Positions 12,803 through 25,885 of a stretch of DNA of 64,000 nt are shown piece after piece. Origin of the DNA: Dipetalonema caudispina (Eukaryota > Nematoda > Chromadorea > Rhabditida > Onchocercidae); contig JABVXV010000032.1 of the NCBI GenBank assembly GCA_013365325.1, positions 1 to 64,000 of the forward strand. Reading direction: 5' to 3'. The position numbers and the translations under genes are program-made. Below the pieces are notes generated by a model. It saw only the letters and a program-made list of their open reading frames with translations. It was not told the DNA's origin and searched no databases. Position 1 is the stretch's first letter, and each line of letters begins with the position of its first letter.

Positions 12803-14432
12803 ATGAGAAACTTTTATTTATTATTCAGTCTTCTACTTTTACATTTCGGTCAGTCTTCGTTTTCTTCCTTATTTCGTTTTTTTTTTTTTTCTTTTTTTTT
12901 AAATTCAAACCAACATCTTGAGTTTATGAGCGGAACATTAGCATTGAGATTTAGTCTAGATTAAGACAGAAATAACGATTTGATATATTCCAAATATCTT
13001 AACTGTCCAGTCTCATTAGCATGATTTCCTAGCACCTATGCACCATTCAGCAAGAGCAGACCTCTGCTTCGGACTGTAGACTCCAATTTATATTGCATTG
13101 TGATTTCCAGCTAATATAACTTTGCGTTTTTCAAACAATGAAACGAAGAGCACGGTGACTCAGCAACGATGCGCAATAGGTATTCAACTTCATTTACTGA
13201 TTTTTATGAATTTACTTCATGAATTAAATAATCGACAATAGAAATTCAAGAAAAAATTAATCTCCGCTTACTAAAAACGAAAAATAAATGATATCACATT
13301 TAGATGACAACTGCGATTTAATAATACCTCATCGTAGAATACAACCAGAAGCAATCTTTAGAGCGTATAGAAGTAATTTTTGTTCATTGTATCTTTTAAT
13401 TAATTAAATTTATTTTTATGGATTTTAGTTCAATCAAGTAAAAATTTTGCATAAATTTGATTTTCAGTCAGCAACCGCACTTGGATTGAAAAAAGACAGG
13501 GAATACGCAATATCCGAAAGGCTCTGGATGTCGTAAAATGCATTAGTAGACAAGATTTGGTATCAGCTAGCACTAAACCTAGCTACGAAGATCATTTACT
13601 CGACTTGATCCTTTAGGTGTTTGAAGACTCTTCTTCTATCATATAAAACACAAGACATTTATAGTATTGAAAGTTTACTTATTCATGGATTAAAATTTTC
13701 AGAGCTAACTAAATTTTGCGCTGGACGTTGTGATGGATCATACTCATTGGGTTGTACACAGAACTACGTAATATGTTCCAATGAAATTCTTTATATAATG
13801 TTATGTCCAGAAGGACTAGTGCTAGACATCACCAATTGCGAATATGCTGAAAGGTACATATTGTCTTATCAGTTTCAAACTATGAAGCTCAGATCATCAT
13901 ACAGAATATTTTGATAGAATGCTTGAGATATTCAAAATACCTTTAATACTTCACATAACACCTGATTCGGGATACATCACTTCAAAATCTGTTATCTTCA
14001 GAAATCGTGTGGAAAATTGTAGAAATGCTTCATTCGAGAAAACTGTCGTATACGCTAGCGGTCTCGGAAATACAGTGAGAGATTTTCGCTTGCAGAGTAC
14101 GTTATTTTCTTGCATCTCTTCACGCAAGGAAGTAATGATATTTAAATAAATGTCTGAAAATGAGTACTTGTTCAGAAATCAAAATTTGAGCTATCTTTCA
14201 ATATAGGCTTATTCCTTGCAGATGTCATGCTTGGATCTCAGTAATGGCTTCCAAAGTGCAGGATGTTCAGCAATCCTGGTAATTTGAAGTTCAACGTAAT
14301 GTTGAGTAGATGTGTCATAGAGGTTCGATTCATTTTGTTTTTTGATTTATGTTCCCCAATTAGTGTCTCCAGTTAAATTTGGAAGGTCAAATCGGGACAT
14401 GTGAATTCTCCAAAAGTTTCCAATGTAACTAG
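12803..14432 (+). CDS. Predicted secreted protein with peritrophin-type chitin-binding domain
   Basis: Proposed exons: 12803-12848, 13111-13179, 13304-13372, 13468-13545, 13703-13853, 14002-14074, 14222-14278, 14364-14432 (about 203 residues). Exon 1 is a clear signal peptide (MRNFYLLFSLLLLHFG). Exons 2-4 encode a Cys-poor segment with an NxT site. Exon 5 carries a type-2 chitin-binding (peritrophin-A) domain: FCAGRCDGSYSLGC, then VICSN, MLCPEGLVLD and C. Proteins of this type bind chitin in eggshell, pharyngeal lining or cuticle. The 3' part is uncertain: exon 7 reads like the start of a second domain (CLDLSNGFQSAGC), while an overlapping frame reads like the end of one (NPGNLKFNVMLSRC). Exon 8 gives a third partial tail (GTCEFSKSFQC). 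Donors of exons 4 and 6 were chosen for phase. The 3' end may be degenerate or alternatively spliced. Confidence 0.6.
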
Positions 14433-15693
14433 ACTTTCAAATAAAACTGAGGTTTGAAATTCCAGACTGACGTCGCTACATGCCAAAAAGAATATCATCC
14501 GTGAAGCAACCTGTAACACCTGGCGATTTCTCAGATTTCAGAAAACACTGAACTTAAACGTATAGTTTTATTCTGTCATTAACCAGTTAATGAGAATGTG
14601 GAACTTCCATTTGTTTTCATGTTTTCTTCATAGTGATTTCATTAATAGGAATTCCATTTCCAAATTACCGAATTTGAGTCTATAATTATCCTTTTCATTA
14701 TATAAACTCTGAACGGTTGTGTATAACGAAATTCTTAATGAGTTAGTTTGATCAATTACCATTTATTCTTTTTCATGCATTCATTTCTCTGCTGATAAAA
14801 AATTAAATTAATGTGTTCAAAAAAACACCAATCATATAGCACGACTGGTAACCTAACGGTCAGAGACTTCACACATACAATCTTAATATAGTAACAGAGG
14901 GAGAAGGTTATGACGTTTGACTTCTTCCAGGTTGGTAAATTATTTTTCTGAATGTCCTGATCTTAAATGAAATATAAATTCCCTATTGGCTATGAATGCT
15001 GGGAAAGCCTAGGAAAAAGGGATCTGATGTTTCACTCCAACCTGTAATGAGGTCAAACCTTCCGACGGAAGAGAATAAACAGTAAGGCGGTGAAGGTTGA
15101 CAAAATTGGCTAGAAACACAGCAAAGGTCAAATAGACGATAAGGCAACGTAGTGTCAGAGTTAAAGGAGGAGTGTCGCAAATGCTGGGCACAGGTGTGGT
15201 AGAGGTGCATTGTCTACTGCAAGTGTCGTATTGAGTAGCATATTCCGTTCCGTTCCCTAAAATGATCATTTGGAGGTTTAAGCTCGATTTGCGAAATATT
15301 TTCAAACCGATAGCATGTGGGGTGATCGAGTGGAGAGAGATAACTTTTAACAGCTTATTGTGGGTAAAAATGAGCTGTTTGTTATCTATTCCTATACGCT
15401 AACTCGGTGCTAAGTACGTCCTTTTGGATTTTATGGCTTTGGATTCGGAACTTTGCTTTCACGAGCAACTTTCAATTATGTTATGCTGTTAAGCGATAGC
15501 ACGCTTGAATTAGTTCGATCCGCAGGTTAATTTTACTTCACCGTCTTGTCGTTGAATAAACTGGTTTTCCTCTGAGTTATAAGTAATCCGGAGAATTATG
15601 TGATGGTGAATTTATAGACTGTGGGAAGTCGAGCTATTCTCATGCACACTTTATGCAAAAATGTTTAAAAAGTTTTTTTTTACGTTACGTACG
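14433..15693. other. Intergenic stretch upstream of CNOT11
   Basis: About 1.2 kb without a supported exon. The part around 14980-15310 is less AT-rich than its surroundings and is open for 75-98 codons in two minus-strand frames, but neither frame shows a domain, signal peptide or splice context. An alternative CNOT11 start (ATG at 15661, in frame with 15694) lies at the right end, which would add 11 residues beginning MFKKFFF. Confidence 0.45.
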
Positions 15694-18600
15694 ATGTCAG
15701 TCGGTATTATCGAATCTGTCGGCGGTGGAACAGGAACGATTAAATGTTTCGAAAAATTTGCAGGTATTGATTTGCAGCGATAATTAAATGGTTGGAATAA
15801 GCTATGGCGCCGAAAAAGCGATTCTCTCCAAAAATAACGGAAAATGATGTGGAGACAATCATGAAGTGGTGTTTTTTTTCCCTTTCTTGTTTTTTTACAT
15901 TCCATAAAATTTTTGTATAGGTCTGGTTACCATTTTTTGAATAAAAGCTGCAAAATGACGAGCTCATTTTTGAACTGTTAACTTATTTTTTAGATTGTGC
16001 CGCAGCACTGTACAAACGTTTGAATCTATCGGTGATGTCTTTCTCAGTGTAAGTTTCATTTTACACCTTCTATTCTTTTTTATTTCCCCTTCTTTTTTTG
16101 TTATTTAATATTCATAATCTACAACATCTTGGTGCTAATTGAATGAACATGTAGTATAGAAGCCAGTGTTTTTTCCTAATTTATTCTTACTTTTTCTTGA
16201 AAGGAATTTTTTGTATGAATGGAAGGTAGAAGTGCTGCTAACAGAAATTTCCAGACTTTCAATGGCACGCATACTAGTTTTTCTATTGGTTATGCGTTAT
16301 TATTGGCGTTTAGAGAATCTGATGGTGTTGAAAATTTAAGGCATCGAGTGGTCCTTATTTATTTGTTGTACAGGTTTCTCTTTATCTTGTGACTATCAAT
16401 TTATTAGTATTATTCTTGATAGAATCATTGGCATTTATCAGTATTTCATATAGAACATTTGAAAGGACACACAGGTAATTCTGCTACTGAATCATCACGC
16501 TAGTAGTTTTGTTATTTTTTGATGTTTATCCTGTTTTATCAAATTATTTCCAGATCTGCTGAACTTGACGGTGTATCACCAAAAGACGATATTCTTCAAC
16601 ATCCTTTCCTCTCTTTTTTCCTATCTATTATGGTAATATCGATAATTTCTTTTGCATAACTGCTTATTTGAAGAATTGAAACACTTTAATTTACCACATT
16701 TTGGACTTTATTTGCAATTTCCAGGAGTATGACAAAGATTCAAAGGATGGTTCTGTGGAAGTAGAAATGTTGGGCTGTCCAAAAGTTGGAGCTCGTGAGA
16801 AATACATCACTGGTTGTTTATTAACAGAAATGTTGGACAGAATTACCAACCGCACCCCAGTCGATATTACCATGATGAAAATTCCAAACTTGGTAGCATT
16901 TTTTACTGAACTAAATTGTTTTTCTTTTATAAATGTGACTTTTTTATTTGCTTATTTTTAAGGATTTTGATATAACGCGACATATAATGGCGCTTAAAAA
17001 TCGGCAGGTAAAGTATCCTTCGGTTGCATCTGTAACTGCTCCAGCCGTTATCAGAATATTAAATGAAAGGACGGAAAATCGGTATGGTTTACTTTTGCTT
17101 TTAAAGAGATTTTCAGTGTTATTTTTGTTTAGCAAAGTATGGTGATTTCAGTGAAATTGTTTTCTTAGCTTTCAGAAGTGAATTGTATGAAGGGAATACC
17201 TTTTTAGAGATAAGTTAACTGGCATCGAATCACTGGCATCCATGTTACTTCCCAATTTGTTAACAAATGCTTACTTGTTTGAAATTCTTCCTCCTTCATT
17301 TCATCGTGTTACACCTTCATTAATGCCTCCTTCAGATGACGAGGTAAAATTGAATGTGCATTTTTTCTCTTTCCAGTTTTACCAGCAGTATCGGAATTTT
17401 CATCCCTGTGAAATCATATCATAATTATATATCCTTATTTTACTCCGATTTTTTTCAGTTTCAATTTCTGTATCCTTTCATTTTGGATCCGATGTGGATG
17501 GAAACAAACATTGAGAAACAGGATGTACGAGCGTTATCCATCGCCTCCCGAGTCTTCAACCCAGTGACTGCTGTTCATGAAAACCGAACAGTAAGTGAGG
17601 AATCAGAGAACGTTGGGTTGGAAATATCTCCTTCTTCAGTGTCACCTCTACCGGCTAAGGAAATGCAACCTGATTCTGTGGATGTTTCTCATAAGGTTTG
17701 GTTGAAGTGATTCGTTTTTGAACGTTCCTGAATTGTATGTTTTTGATTTATTGTCTGCTTATTTCAATTTCTACTTTGATCAGTTTTACCCAGGAACAGA
17801 TTGACGAAGTGTTCCTTGCAGACTGCCTCTTCACTTCCCAGCACATCCAGTATTGTGATGCCTGCATCAGACAGTAAAAAGTTGGCTGAGCCTTGTCGCA
17901 CAACTTCAGTGTTCGTACCACCAGAAGAAAAAGCTGATATTATCACCAGTACTTCTCTGGCAGAGCCAGAAACGGATGCAACAGTCGGAACGCCTCCAAC
18001 CTCTGAAGTTTGTCCTTTGAATCAAAACAGAAATTGTTTTGATTTCTTGATATGACAAGATTTTTTAAAATATCTACTACAGTGTCAAACGGCTGTATCA
18101 TCAGTTTCATCCGAGAAGAAACAGCCGATGACGTCTACGGAAGCTGCAGAACTCTTGAAAAAGTCTCTGGTATCGATCATTACACGAACGGAAGCGCAGA
18201 AATTAGCCGAAGCTATTGCGAAAGATCCATCATTAGCTAAATTCATAGATATTCCCTTAACCAAGGTTACTTTTTACGTCCATGTTACACTTATATTTAA
18301 TCTTTGTATTAGCAAATCAGCTATTATATTTTCTTACCTGTTCCGAAAATTAAGGTTTATATGCACATTGTAGAGTTCGTAGTTGAAATTTGTAAATTTC
18401 AGTTTGATAAATATATTGACGATAACCCGGCAATTGCAGCAGCTGTTATTGTGGCTCGAATCACCCAAAACTGCAGTGAATTGCCTCAGTAAACATTTTT
18501 CTGGAGTTCAATATTCGATTTTCTATAGAACCTATTTGGTGATTATTGCATTTGTTTGCAGGTTTTTCCAATTACTTGCTGGAATGAAGATCTCAGTACA

Positions 18601-19967
18601 AGCCATGGAAGTAGTAAACAGATTGTGTACCGTATGTTTTCGAAATTAATAACTTGAATAGTTTTAAATTTTGTAGGTTTGGAATTTTAGCTTGAGCACA
18701 TTTACTGTTATTAACTTATCCTGACCTATACTGTTTCACTTTCTTCAGTCTGTCTTCATCGTTAAGTATTCTATCTACTGCTTTGAATACGAAGTCAAAA
18801 AAAAGAATCATTTCTAAACCTGGAATGCACATCTCGGTTTATTGAAATATAAGGAAAGAAGTTACATAACCTCAAATTTTGTAGTTACAAGAATTTGCAG
18901 CTTGTGTTGATTATTGTAAGATAAAGAAATACTTGTGTTTCATTTTTGTACTTTTAGTATATTTTTGTTTGCAACTATTTTATACAATAGATTTATATGA
19001 GGTCAAAAAATAAGAGTTGTGAGAGCTGTATGAGCAGTATAAGAACGAAAACGAAATGTATGCTGTTGTGGCTTGTATGTGCTATTTGTATATAGGTCTG
19101 GCTTGTTGTTGTTCAAAAAAATATCTGAAGTGCTAAGTCTTATTTCTCATTTCAATGCGTTGATGTTAGTCTTCTATTCAGAACATTAGCGATAAGGAAC
19201 CACGAACCGAAAAGTAAAAGTGACACTGTAGTTAAGATATCATTTATGTCAGTCTCTTTCGCGTTAGAAATGAAACATTGCGCTTAATATTTCTAAAATG
19301 CTCAGATTGCTGATTATTTGTCCATACTTTATATTAAATTGATATATTAGGAATTATTTCAGCAAGTTGAATTCCCACAAGAATATCTCAACAGTTATAT
19401 TGCAACATGTGTACGTCGTTGTGAAGAGCCAGATCAAACGCCGTTTATGCAATGTCGTCAAGTACGAGTGGTGTGCGTTTTCCTTTCTTCACTTATTCGA
19501 AGTCGTACTTGGGATGTTCGCGTATGTCATTTTCTTGTAATTCACATTTTGTTAATAGTATTTTCATCTAGTTCTGGTTTAAATCTTTAGTCTTGTAATT
19601 TTTGATTTGTAATAGAGGAAAATTTGAAATATTTGAAGAGCATTCACATATTTGAACAGTTCAAGGTTCATATGATTTTTATAACACATTAATGTTGTTT
19701 CTATCAAAGATTTGACCAAAGCTTCGTTTTCAGCCTTTATCAGTAGAGTTACAAGCTTTTGTCCTGAAGTTTAATCACGTACGTGAAGCGGCTTCTCTAT
19801 ATCAAGCTATTTTAATGGCTCTTCAACCATCCACAGATTCAGCGACAGCTTGTTCCAGTACCCTCAGTCTTTCAACCAGAGCAAGTGGAAGCATCTCAAC
19901 GACTGCAATTTCTAGTTCTAACGAAGTAAAAACTGCCAGCTGTGGTGGTAGTCATTGTAGTAACTGA
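15694..19967 (+). CDS. CNOT11: CCR4-NOT complex subunit 11 (CNOT11)
   Basis: Fourteen exons: 15694-15763, 15994-16048, 16245-16373, 16554-16632, 16725-16892, 16963-17081, 17208-17343, 17459-17695, 17822-18007, 18083-18265, 18403-18488, 18562-18631, 19363-19521, 19734-19967. Phases join, giving about 636 residues (11 more if ATG 15661 is used). The N-terminal region has the NFQTF...FSIGYALLLAF block and the LFEILPPSFHRVTPSLMPP motif, both conserved in the family. The C-terminal domain shows QAMEVVNRLCT, YLNSYIATCVRRCE, VRVVCVFLSSLIRS and ELQAFVLKFNHVREAASLY, the signature of CNOT11 (formerly C2orf29). In animals CNOT11 binds CNOT10 and the CNOT1 N-terminus as an antenna of the CCR4-NOT deadenylase in the cytoplasm. 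The middle region is Ser/Thr-rich and low in conservation. A 0.73-kb intron separates two conserved exons. Polyadenylation hexamers occur near 20923 and 21001. Confidence 0.93.
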
Positions 19968-20638
19968 ATTTCATTTAATTTATTCAGTAATTCGGGCGAC
20001 ATATTATTTCGAAGGTAATTAGTAAGCATTTATCAGGTACAAGAGTATTGATTTTGGTGAGTGTTCCTTGATATCTTGCAACTCTGTTCTGGAAAATTCA
20101 AGATTCTTTTGAGACTGAACTTGGCGAAAATATTGTAAAGTTTCGAAATTTAAGTCGACACCAAAATAAAAAGTTCATCAGTCAAGTCTCTTACCCAATC
20201 ACAAAAGTTATTTGCTCATTGGTATATGAGGAATTATGATTTCTAGTGTTTTCTTTACGAAGTTGATTTTCTCCACATGTCTTTTCATCCGTTGTCATAT
20301 TACAGTAGTTGCTTTTTTAAGCTAATTCTGTTCATTCTCGCCTATGTCACTGCTAAATCTTCAGAAAGTAGAGGATGGCTCATCAATTCCTGAAATTTTC
20401 CTTTTATTGAAAATAGAATAGGGGTTGAAGGAGCGATATGTTGCACTAGTTTATATTGAATTTGAATCTATGGCGTGTTGGTATTTTAAATTAAGGTTTT
20501 AATAGGGAAATTACTTTAAATTAGATTTATACTTTTTTAAAATTACTTGGAATTGGATTGATACTTTTTTAAAGAGTGTTATAGGGGATCCAGCTATTTT
20601 TGCTCTTTGGTATATTGATCACGGTTCTGTTTATATTG

Positions 20639-20668
20639 TTTTTTTTTTTTTTTTTTTTCTTTTTTTTT
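20639..20668. repeat. Poly-T tract
   Basis: About 30 bases of T broken by a single C, between CNOT11 and TFIIH p52. It is a simple low-complexity run that may be length-variable and error-prone in assembly. Confidence 0.9.
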
Positions 20669-21048
20669 CATATGCACATTTCCTATTGCTCAAAAATTAA
20701 GCGAAATAAGAATTATGTTGTTTCAAGATCGTCAACTCTGCTTTTTGTAAGCAAAATGTACACCGACACAAAAATAGGTTTTTGGAGCTTCCGATATTAC
20801 AATTTGATTACAGTTTTAACTGCATAAATTTTCCTGGATAGTTTTGCGGGGAACATCCAACTACCTATTTTAGAGAAATGGTTAATTGCTTCGAGCACTT
20901 TGGGAAATATTACTTGTGTAAAATAAATAGTAGTATATGTACATGACTGTATAATTTAACCGTCATTGTTTTATGACTGATATTTGTTGATGCTGCTTTG
21001 AATAAATTGATTTTCTTCATTTTGTTGGTCCTATGTATTTGGTTTCTA

Positions 21049-21087
21049 TATATATACATATATACATACATATGTATGTATATATAA
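21049..21087. repeat. TA/CATA palindromic simple repeat
   Basis: Alternating TA with CATA units centred on a perfect palindrome around catATGTATG, able to form a cruciform or hairpin. It is simple-sequence in nature and lies about 0.2 kb upstream of the TFIIH p52 start. Confidence 0.85.
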
Positions 21088-21296
21088 CCGAAAGCTAAAC
21101 CAGATTTTTTTTATAAATTGTAAGTCTTAACTTCTGCTCTAAATAAATTTTATGTAAAGATGCATATAGTATTGGAATTCCTGCGGATTTAGGGAAAAAT
21201 TGACAATTTAAACAATTTAGTGTTTAGAAGACTTTCAAACTAACCCTAGCTTTTTTCAAAAAATCTGCTCGCATTTATTTTTACAAGGTGGTTCAA

Positions 21297-24200
21297 ATGT
21301 CGAACTGGAATGGACAGCCATTACTGGAATACCTGAGTAGCCGTACCATTGACCAACTAAATAAGCTGTATTCATCTCCTGCGGTATCGTTTGCCATTTT
21401 TCGACTTTTACCGGAACTTTCACAGCAGCTTATCCTGAAGACGCTGTGGCTAAGTGGCACTGAGAGGAAGTGGTAAGTATTTGAAATTTGAAAAGTTTTG
21501 GAGGTAGTTTGTGTTTGTTATTGGCGTGTTGGTGCGTAATTGTCCGACTAATTTCCAATGCGCAGAAATTGTCTTCAGGAGTAACTGTCCGTGTTTCCCT
21601 GGAATTGTGAATTCTTGATTTGGAAACTGTCGCTTTCGTATCTTTTTCAGTGATGGTTAAGTTAATGCAATTTTTGCGCTGAAAAAGGCTTAAGTGGTGT
21701 TCATATTCTCCTATGTAGTTTACACCAGTTTATTCTAATTTGAAATAAGAGAGAGAGAGAGAGAGATTACTACGACAAAATGGAACGATGAGGTGTCCGT
21801 ACATTAAAGTTTTTCGGGGTCTTATTTTTACGCCCTGATATTCCGGTTGAATCAATGAAGATGATAATCACCAAAGCACGAATGCTGGCTGCAATGAAAG
21901 AAGTCTAATGCTATCTCGAAGGACTGAAAGCATTCCTTTGAAAAAAGTCAATGCAAACATTTGTTCTAAGAAGTCTTAGCCAAACATGGGAATACGCTGG
22001 ATTCGAAACAGTTCTTTGGATGCTTCGAATTTGATGTGCGAACTGAATGGAGCCCAAGTTTTGCTGTTTTAGGGAATCCCCTGACCTCTACGTGTGAATT
22101 CTTCCTTGATCCAGTGGTTTGGAAGATACTGAGGAAGATAAGCAGTTAATGGAATGGACTCCTCAAATACATAAAAGGCTAGTTGCAGATATCTCCGTTG
22201 CAATGCAATCTGCACATCTCTTGGTTCTAAAAACTGACGTATGAAAACTACAGTTGGAGCCGCTTTCAAAAAAAAGAAAAGGAAAAGATTCAGTGAAGCT
22301 ATGTATTTAGATGTGCAAACATGTTAACAGTAGTATAATACTGCATTTCCTGCTTTCTGATATCAGAATCGGAAGAATCATTGCTTTTTCAGCCAGTGGC
22401 GTGCGTGGTCAGCTCCAGATTTCGAGACGGCTATGATGAATCATATCGATGGATTGAGAAAACTGAAGATAATTATTGGAGATGAAGAAGTCATGCTTAA
22501 TGTGCGTTTAGCTCTTCATATTTTTGTTGCTGCAGTCGACTGATTGAGAAAAGTGCATATTTTAAAAATGGGTTTTTAAAACCTGTTAAATTATGGTAAA
22601 TATATTTTGAGAATTTTATCCATTTTAGTTTTTGTCACTAATTTTATAATAGCGGTTGGTCTAGGTAGCATGGCTGCTAATTCATTAGAATTTCTTTTTG
22701 GAGATCAATTGATATATAAAATGTGCATTCTACCGTAAGAATATTTAATTCATCAAATGACTGGCGATCTCTCTTGGTTATCCTGTTGGTGAAACTGATG
22801 TTTATTTTTCCAGCCCGTGTATCGTCGTGCATATCTTAAGGCAACTCGTATTGGATTATGCAGAGCATCAGAGCTCAGTATAGTTACAGAATGCGATGAG
22901 AAAACTCGGAAATCGGCAAATAAAGATCTCGGAAAAAAAGCAATTGAAAGATGGGAATGCATATTGCATTATTTGGCTTTACCGTCTCAGAAAAGCGAAC
23001 AGGGTGTTAGTGGTACAACTAAAATGCTTTTCAGATCTGCCGGTCTAACCAGCAGTGAAAATGGTCAGTTTTTTTTTTCTTTATTTATCGAATTTCTTGT
23101 CAGAAATTGTGCAGGAATAAGGATCCGCACATGCTGAACAATTCTTTTGGATTAGCTGGTATTCTAGATATACAGTATTTGTCTTTGTAAGTCTGCATTA
23201 AAAAATGTGAGACCGAAATGAATGAAAACGAGCGGTAGGTTCACTCAAATCTCGTTCAAACAGTGATAAATAGAATGGTGTTAGGAATTCATCAAAAAAT
23301 CAGTTAAAACTTTTCGTAAATTTCAATATACACCTGAATGCAGCAAACAAGTAATTTTCTTTTTTAGGTGACGGTGATATAGAAATAACATCGGCTGGCT
23401 TCCAATTTCTTTTGTTAAATCGTTCGGAACAAATTTGGACCTACCTCTTACATTATTTTCATATGCAAGAAGTAGCTGGTATCGATATTATCAAGGAACT
23501 TGATTTTTTATTCAGGCATCTTACTCAAATCTTCGCTTCCTATATTTTAATTTCCTATTTTTTTAAATGAGATTTCATTAAACAATTTCTATCCTATTTA
23601 AAATTTCGTTGGTTTTGGTTACAATTAATAACTGACAGATATTTAGATTAACATTATATTCTGGTAATACATCTAGTGGCACCAGAATGGCCAATGGTTC
23701 AGATAAAGAACGTAGTCGGGCATTTCTTATCGATGAAAGTTGGCCTGAGCCTATCAAGGATTTTTTGATGCATCTCAGGGAATTGGGATTGATTTTTATA
23801 AGGAAGCGAAAAGACGGGTGGGTTTGCGGTCATGTTCGAAGTTTTATTTATTTATTTTCCTTGAACTGTGCAAAAAATACCTATGAATTATTTCGAATGG
23901 TTTCGTTAGATTTCTGTTATTTATTGTTCTTTTTAGGTTTTTCTTCTTAACTCCTTTGCTCAATCATTTGACCAGTGTTTCCTACACATCAGAAACAAGC
24001 ATAGAAAACCGTAATCAAAACGGCTTTGTGATAGTGGAGACAAATTATCGTGTTTATGCATACACGGATTCAACCTTGCAACTTGCAATACTTTCTACAT
24101 TTACAGAAATGCTTTACAGGTTTTTTTTCTTAGTAATTAATAGCATTTTGATTGGTATTTTTTTTCATAATGTAAATGCATATTTTTTATTTTTTTCGGG

Positions 24201-24962
24201 AAGTTTCTTTGATTTCAGATTCAATGATATGTCCGTGGGTGTGCTGTCTCGTGAAGCTGTAAGAAGAGCTTTTCAGGTATTTCCGTTGTGTCATCGTAGG
24301 TTGTTTGATCTCTATCATTCTACGAATTTGCTGGAAGGTCTATGTTGTCTTTTATAAAAATAGAATAATTTATATTAGGTTTATGGTGTAAATGTTTGAT
24401 TTGGATAGAAGAAATATGATATTTTATAGGTTGGTATAACAGCGGCACAAATTATAGCATTTCTGCGTGCAAATGCTCATCCAACAACTTATGCTGTAAC
24501 AACTGAATACGGAGGAATAATACAAAGTGTACCTATAACTGTTGCCGATCAGATACGGCTTTGGGAGGACGAAAGGCGACGTTTGGTATTCTGCAGTGCT
24601 GCTGTTTATTCGTCATTTGAATCTGAAAAGGAGTATTTGGATTTGAAAGGATACGTCAGTTCTCAAGGTATGCCTACGAAGGTTTTGAAAGTCATTTATC
24701 TGACTTTTTTGAATCTTATTTTCTTACATCGGTAGAAATTGTTATTCATTTTGGATTTATCTCTAACATAAATTCTTTCTCCCATACGCTTTTTTCGAGG
24801 CAAAATGTCGGAATTCTTCCCAGAAACTTTTTGATATGAAATTTGTATTTAGGCATTTTACTATGGTGTGATGATGTGCAGAGGTTGGTAGTTATTACAG
24901 AAGAAGGACATGAGAGTGTAAAAGCTTGGTGGAAAATGAAAACCGGTAAAAATGGTTCTTAA
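21297..24962 (+). CDS. GTF2H4: TFIIH core subunit p52 (GTF2H4/Tfb2)
   Basis: Nine exons: 21297-21472, 22393-22501, 22814-23063, 23368-23515, 23647-23817, 23937-24119, 24219-24276, 24430-24667, 24853-24962. They give 480 residues, close to the human length of 462. Conserved landmarks: [17 protein letters not shown] and [10 protein letters not shown] at the N-terminus; [95 protein letters not shown]; and a C-terminal [15 protein letters not shown]. In TFIIH, p52 anchors and stimulates the XPB ATPase, and serves both transcription initiation and nucleotide excision repair in the nucleus. The intron after 23515 starts with GC rather than GT. The upstream same-strand gene ends 1.3 kb away, so an operon is unlikely. 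Confidence 0.94.
21748..21766. repeat. GA microsatellite
   Basis: A short (GA)n run in the first intron of the TFIIH p52 gene. Nothing suggests a function. Confidence 0.85.
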
Positions 24963-25885
24963 ATTTTGTTTTCGTTGTCATTATGATTACAGGATATTAC
25001 CAGGATATATATGATTGGTGCCGTACTGTGTAGCATAATTTATTATGTATTCTTGTGTCTCAAATCCCGGATATCATATTTCTCATTCGAATCCTGAATA
25101 TTACATTTTTCATGTTCGTGTGTATTTCTGATTGATAATAAGTTAGAAAAATTTTTCATGCCCTTATCAGTTTGCTACTAATAGAATTGTAACCGTATTG
25201 CTAAAAGTCCTTTAGCTGTTTGTTGTTTTATTTGCCAATGTTAATGAGTGAGTGGTGAAACATCATTCACGCATGATTTATTGATTGCTTGATTCTTTCG
25301 TGAATTTCATTTGAATGTAATCCTGAATAAGATGCAAAAATTTATAACAGTGTAGTGTTAAAAATTAGGGGATTTTGTAGAAATCCCATGAAAATTGAAG
25401 TCTCCTTTTTTTGTAGGAATAATAAATTAACAGTATCATGTGATAGATATTAGATTTTCCATGGGCATTGCTGGAAGTTGAGTGGGAAGTTGATTACTCA
25501 ATTTTAAAGACGTCGCGACCGCGACTGTGTGAAGTGGTCTAACCTAAAAATTAGAGAATTGATACTAATGTAAATGTACTTTTTCGATTTAACTTATTTC
25601 AACAGATTAAGTATTTCGATGATTGTTTCTAGTTGAATTTTTACTTAATATTTTGTTATGTTTTCATTTTGTCAAATCTTGATGATTTTTTTTACTTTGT
25701 AGAGATGTTTTTACTTTCATATCTTGTATCGTAACTTGTAAGTTATGTTACTTCTCCGACCAAATTGTGCATGTGTCTTTTTGTTGATATTTTACCATCT
25801 ATTTCTTCATTTTTTTTGCGTGATGTCAGTTGTTCTAATGTTGATCTCAGTGCTCAATGAACTTTTTACCTATCTTGCTTCTTAG

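Larger units (their letters stand above)
19968..21296. other. CNOT11 3' flank and TFIIH p52 promoter region
   Basis: No exon is seen. The stretch contains the presumed CNOT11 3' UTR, a poly-T tract (20639-20668), an alternating TA/CATA palindromic repeat (about 21049-21087) and a ttacaag acceptor-like site 10 nt before the TFIIH p52 start codon. The 75-codon frame at 20600 is generated by the poly-T run and is not a gene. Confidence 0.5.

Noticed and set aside
14310..14336. tRNA B-box-like ggttcgattc
   Set aside because: No A box, no acceptor-stem pairing and no cloverleaf in the surrounding bases.
14983..15305. Minus-strand frames of 75-98 codons upstream of CNOT11
   Set aside because: No domain, signal peptide or splice partner; two frames are open at once, which suggests composition rather than coding.
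22069..22269. Minus-strand 66-codon frame in a TFIIH p52 intron
   Set aside because: Isolated, without splice signals or recognisable motif; lies antisense in an intron.
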